From the NCBI GenBank assembly GCA_947378615.1, contig CANCKV010000146.1, positions 1 to 7,390 on the forward strand: 7,390 bases of DNA, written 5' to 3'. A program made the translations under genes and the position numbers. Each line of letters opens with the position of its first letter. The first letter of the stretch is position 1. The notes under the pieces are model-generated. The model ran no database searches. It saw nothing but the letters and a program-made list of their open reading frames with translations, and was not told the DNA's origin. Below are positions 4,932 through 7,390 of this stretch, in pieces. Origin of the DNA: Chitinophagaceae bacterium (GTDB taxonomy: Bacteria; Bacteroidota; Bacteroidia; Chitinophagales; Chitinophagaceae).

Positions 4932-5778
4932 TTACTTTTTGTTCTTTACTTTCCAATGCTTTTTGTTCAGTGTATCTAATATTCTTAACCACATATACAT
5001 ATTCAAGAGAAGCGAAATTCGTAGAAGCCTTCACTTTTAATGTATAGAAATTACTTGAAGGGTCGGCCGTTTTTTCTGCAATTGTTCCAATCATAATTTT
5101 AGAGGGGAAATTTGCAGAGTAGGAACTTGTAAGAACGGTATCACCAATAATTATCTTCGACCCTTTACCGATATTTTTCAAGGTAAGGAAGTATGGATTT
5201 TCTCCATTCCATTCCACACTACCTGCACTATTATCCTTTTTCAACATGGCACTGACCCGACTATTTCTGTTCAGAACACTCATAACAATTGAAAAGTTTT
5301 CACTAACAAATAGAACATTTCCCACTATTCCTTGTGGGCCAATCACACTCATCCCCACTTCCACCCCTTGTAAAGAGCCTCGTTCAAGTGTTAAAAAATT
5401 ATTTTGAAGTGTATAACTATTTCCAACAACCCTTGCTGGAAGAAAAGTATATTTCCTGTATTTACCCGAAGTATCAGTTATTGAGGAATCGATGGTGATT
5501 TTGCGGGAACTATCAGGTGCAACATAGTTTGATGCAAGCTGAGCTCGTAAATGACTGTTCTCCTCAGCTAGTTGTTTATTGATTTCTTTTAGTTGGAAAT
5601 AAGAAATAACATTGCTATGTCCTCTATTAATATTTCCAATTGCTTCATTGCCATATAAAGAGAAAAATGCTTCGTGAGTTTTACTACTCCTACTTAGCAT
5701 CATAATACAAGTTATCTGCAATACCATAAAGCAGATAAACGTAAAATTAGTACGAATAAAAAGTATAATGTTTCTCAT
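4924..5778 (-). CDS. mreC: Rod shape-determining protein MreC
   Basis: MreC is a bitopic membrane protein that links cytoplasmic MreB filaments and MreD to the periplasmic wall synthases. The protein has 284 residues, a normal length. A short cytoplasmic N-terminus is followed by one membrane anchor (about 12-28) and then a coiled-coil-like helix (about 60-83, LKEINKQLAEENSHLRAQL). The periplasmic beta domain has typical family text: LTLERGSLQGVEVGMSVIG, GIVGNVLFVSENFS, NSRVSAML, and later GDTVLTSSYSANFP with KIMIGTI. The ATG at 5778 puts the anchor at the expected place; the leader is A/T-rich. The C-terminus is charged (SKEQKVND) and overlaps mreD by 8 bases. It lies 115 bases after mreB with a terminator-like hairpin in between, and I found no convincing promoter after that hairpin. 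Its transcription may depend on read-through. Confidence 0.95.
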   Translation of the reverse strand: MRNIILFIRTNFTFICFMVLQITCIMMLSRSSKTHEAFFSLYGNEAIGNINRGHSNVISYFQLKEINKQLAEENSHLRAQLASNYVAPDSSRKITIDSSITDTSGKYRKYTFLPARVVGNSYTLQNNFLTLERGSLQGVEVGMSVIGPQGIVGNVLFVSENFSIVMSVLNRNSRVSAMLKKDNSAGSVEWNGENPYFLTLKNIGKGSKIIIGDTVLTSSYSANFPSKIMIGTIAEKTADPSSNFYTLKVKASTNFASLEYVYVVKNIRYTEQKALESKEQKVND

Positions 5779-5825
5779 CTATATTTCTCGACTATGGTTC
5801 TGTTTCCAACATTTCATTTAATGAC

Positions 5826-5877
5826 AAAAAAGAGAAAGTCTAAAACTTAAAGATAGATTTAAGCTTTAGACTTTTTC
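5826..5877 (-). terminator. Intrinsic terminator or attenuator between mreB and mreC
   Basis: The arms 5832-5851 and 5858-5877 pair over 20 positions with a single mismatch (5845 against 5864) and one G-T pair, around the six-base loop GATAGA. In the minus (mre) direction the stem is followed at once by six Ts (plus-strand A-run 5826-5831), the layout of an intrinsic terminator. It lies between two genes normally co-expressed, so partial termination, giving more mreB than mreCD, is the likely meaning. Confidence 0.75.
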
Positions 5878-5908
5878 ATTATGCAAGTTAAAATTATTTC
5901 ATAATGAA
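5875..5908 (-). promoter_or_regulatory. Inverted repeat across the mreB stop codon, abutting the terminator
   Basis: TTCATTATG (5875-5883) and CATAATGAA (5900-5908) are perfect nine-base inverted copies around a 16-base loop that holds the mreB stop. The outer arm shares three bases (5875-5877) with the base of the neighbouring terminator stem. In the mre transcript this hairpin forms just before the terminator and could stack on it or compete for its base. Confidence 0.45.
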
Positions 5909-6919
5909 CGGATAACGTTGATAGTGTTTCAATCCTAAACCAGTTCCCCTAACAACACTCTTTAGTGGATCGTCAGCAATATGAACAGGTAATTTAATTT
6001 TTGCTGCCAAACGCTTATCCAAACCACGTAGCAAGGCACCACCTCCTGTCAAATAAAGTCCACGTTTGTAAATATCTGAAGCTAATTCAGGAGGAGTCGC
6101 CTCTAATGCCTTCAATATTGCTTCTTCTATCTTAAAGATACTCTTATCTAATGCCTCGGCTATTTCTTGATAACTTACCATGATTTGCTTTGGAATACCA
6201 GTCACCAAATCCCTACCATTCACAGGAAGGTCATCAGGAGGATTATCTAAATCCTTCATAGCAGCACCAATATTAATTTTGATTTGTTCGGCAGTACGTT
6301 CCCCAATCAATAAACTATGATAACGACGAAGAGCTTCCATAATATCTGCCGTAAATTCATCCCCTGCAATACGAATACTCTGATCACAAACAATTCCGGC
6401 AAGTGCAATTACAGTAATACCTGTAGTTCCACCTCCAATATCGATTATCATGTTTCCAACAGGCTCTTCTACATCAATACCGATACCTAAAGCAGCAGCC
6501 ATAGGTTCATGAATCATATATACTTCTTTGGCACCTGCTTGCTCAGCACTATCACGTACCGCACGCTTTTCAACTTCTGTAATTGAAGAGGGAATACAAA
6601 TAAGCATTCTCCAACTTGGCTGAAATAATGGCTTTTTAGGGTAAACCAATTTTATCAGTTCCCTAATCATTAATTCGGCAGCATTAAAATCGGCAATAAC
6701 TCCGTCTTTTAAAGGTCGAACAGTTCTGATGCTTTCATGTGTTTTTTCATGCATCAATAAGGCACGTTTACCTACTGCCAACACTTCTTTAGGATTATTC
6801 CTGTTAAGTGCAATAATTGAAGGCTCGTTTACAACAATTTCATCGTTATGAATGATTAGTGTATTGGCAGTGCCAAGGTCAATCGCTATTTCTTGGGTAA
6901 AAAAATTGAATAATGCCAT
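5894..6919 (-). CDS. mreB: Rod shape-determining protein MreB (bacterial actin)
   Basis: MreB polymerises on ATP binding into membrane-bound filaments that organise the elongation complex. The protein has 341 residues, typical length, with all actin-fold motifs: phosphate-1 DLGTANT (14-20), HEPMAAALG (137-145, Glu138 the expected catalytic glutamate), phosphate-2 DIGGGTTG (160-167), adenosine TGGGALLRG (291-299) and VRGTGLGL (323-330). The N-terminus MALFNFF is short and hydrophobic, as expected for membrane attachment. A small oddity is Gly at 167 where most MreBs have Glu (GGGTTE). The ATG at 6919 is the family start; no Shine-Dalgarno sequence. A good Bacteroidota promoter lies about 40 bases upstream. 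It is the first gene of mreBCD, and a hairpin with a T-run after its stop suggests it is made in excess over MreC and MreD. Confidence 0.98.
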   Translation of the reverse strand: MALFNFFTQEIAIDLGTANTLIIHNDEIVVNEPSIIALNRNNPKEVLAVGKRALLMHEKTHESIRTVRPLKDGVIADFNAAELMIRELIKLVYPKKPLFQPSWRMLICIPSSITEVEKRAVRDSAEQAGAKEVYMIHEPMAAALGIGIDVEEPVGNMIIDIGGGTTGITVIALAGIVCDQSIRIAGDEFTADIMEALRRYHSLLIGERTAEQIKINIGAAMKDLDNPPDDLPVNGRDLVTGIPKQIMVSYQEIAEALDKSIFKIEEAILKALEATPPELASDIYKRGLYLTGGGALLRGLDKRLAAKIKLPVHIADDPLKSVVRGTGLGLKHYQRYPFIMK

Positions 6920-6959
6920 TATAAAAGAATGTCTTTAAATCTATTTGAAAAAGTGGCTG

Positions 6960-6990
6960 CAAAAGTGAAAGAATAAAACCGAAAAAACAA
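6960..6990 (-). promoter_or_regulatory. Putative mreB promoter, Bacteroidota type
   Basis: On the minus strand TTG (6988-6990) is followed after 20 bases by CACTTTTG (6960-6967), which matches TAnnTTTG at all fixed positions except the first. Spacing fits the primary sigma factor pattern of the phylum. Transcription would start near 6953, leaving a leader of about 35 bases before the mreB ATG. Confidence 0.6.
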
Positions 6991-7297
6991 CCCTATTATG
7001 ATTAAAATCAAAAATAATCGTTTCAAACAGTAAAAAAGGTATTAATCACTCCCTATAAAAGGTTCTCAGCCGTGCAAATATTGTTTTTTTCTAGCATAGA
7101 AAAATAAAATACTTGTATAACAGATACGAATTAGAAAAATTTAACTGTATTTATTCTTATTAACCGTAATCTTGCGACCATTAATTAAAATAAAGTGGGG
7201 TTTACTCAAGTGATTTTAAAAATAAGTAGATAATAAATTACACAATGTGACAAAAATATTTTTTGTTCTTGTGAATATTTTAAATTTTAAAAGACTC
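6991..7297. other. Non-coding spacer between mreB and a divergent gene
   Basis: This is very A/T-rich with no plausible gene. Two small perfect hairpins are present: TTTTTCTA-GCA-TAGAAAAA (7086-7104) and ACAAAAA-TAT-TTTTTGT (7250-7266). Both are mostly A/T runs and may be chance. I see no tRNA, riboswitch or repeat of the families found elsewhere in the window. Confidence 0.5.
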
Positions 7298-7330
7298 TTT
7301 GTGTTTGGTGCAATCTCCTTAATAAATTTG
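7298..7330 (+). promoter_or_regulatory. Putative promoter of the divergent gene at the right edge
   Basis: TTTG (7298-7301) is followed after 21 bases by TAAATTTG (7323-7330), an exact match to both Bacteroidota boxes with normal spacing. It points toward the ATG at 7383, giving a leader of about 45 bases. Together with the mreB promoter it makes this spacer a divergent control region. Confidence 0.6.
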
Positions 7331-7359
7331 TGATAAAACATCAGCTTAATAATTATCAC
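7330..7359 (+). promoter_or_regulatory. Inverted repeat GTGATAA-N16-TTATCAC in the leader
   Basis: The two seven-base arms (7330-7336 and 7353-7359) are perfect reverse complements, and the left one begins at the last base of the -7 box. This is a plausible place for a repressor site or a leader hairpin. There is no independent support for either. Confidence 0.35.
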
Positions 7360-7382
7360 CAATTAATAAAATTGTTTTTAAT

Positions 7383-7390
7383 ATGAGTAT
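7383..7390 (+). CDS. First codons of a gene cut by the window edge
   Basis: ATGAGTAT follows a promoter-like site and an A/T-rich leader typical of starts in this window. Only Met-Ser and part of a third codon are visible, so the product cannot be identified. That this ATG is a real start is inferred from the promoter placement alone. Confidence 0.4.

Noticed and set aside
7086..7104. Hairpin TTTTTCTA-GCA-TAGAAAAA as a terminator
   Set aside because: No gene ends nearby in either direction and the stem is mostly A/T; not supported as a terminator.
1..7390. A new defence, toxin-antitoxin or mobile system
   Set aside because: All sizeable genes except the 430-residue membrane protein are recognisable housekeeping or metabolic genes; nothing in the window supports a novel multi-gene system.

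Overview
The window looks like a stretch of a Bacteroidota chromosome, most likely from the Chitinophagaceae/Sphingobacteriia side; the exact lineage is inference. Four things point there. The DNA is AT-rich. The starts have A/T-rich leaders with no Shine-Dalgarno sequence. Promoter-like sites fit the Bacteroidota pattern (TTG or TTTG, about 20 bases, then TAnnTTTG). The gene set combines MreBCD, a ComA-type phosphosulfolactate synthase and a 247-residue AroE with a GACNC motif. Most of the content is housekeeping, and I see no defence system, CRISPR array, transposase, rRNA or tRNA.

Layout. Positions 1-286 are non-coding and built from short dispersed-looking repeats. A plus-strand pair follows: an unrecognised multi-pass membrane protein (287-1579) carrying a run of eight Gs, then thymidylate kinase tmk (1633-2250). 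Behind tmk, its last 30 bases and its terminator region are present twice, separated by a 57-base filler. Only the distal copy keeps a complete hairpin, and that hairpin also holds the stop codon of the convergent aroE.

From 2457 to 6919 all genes lie on the minus strand, in transcription order mreB, mreC, mreD, comA, aroE. mreB has a good promoter and is followed by a long intrinsic-terminator-like hairpin before mreC. mreC and mreD overlap by 8 bases. comA appears to have its own promoter, and its correct start is 14 codons inside the longest open frame. Between comA and aroE is an array of degenerate repeats of about 21 bases that runs into the comA stop codon and is partly inverted, so it can fold. 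The last 470 bases are non-coding apart from a divergent plus-strand promoter, an inverted repeat in its leader, and the first codons of a gene cut off by the window edge.

How the genes work together: mreBCD forms the core of the cell-elongation scaffold at the inner membrane. The mrdA and rodA genes that often follow mreD in this phylum are not here. Tmk feeds dTTP synthesis, AroE serves aromatic amino acid synthesis, and ComA makes a C3 sulfonate that could feed sulfonolipid or sulfolactate metabolism. They look like separate housekeeping units rather than one pathway. The points most worth a second look are the poly-G tract, the tmk-tail duplication, the repeat array at the end of comA, and the hairpin pair between mreB and mreC.
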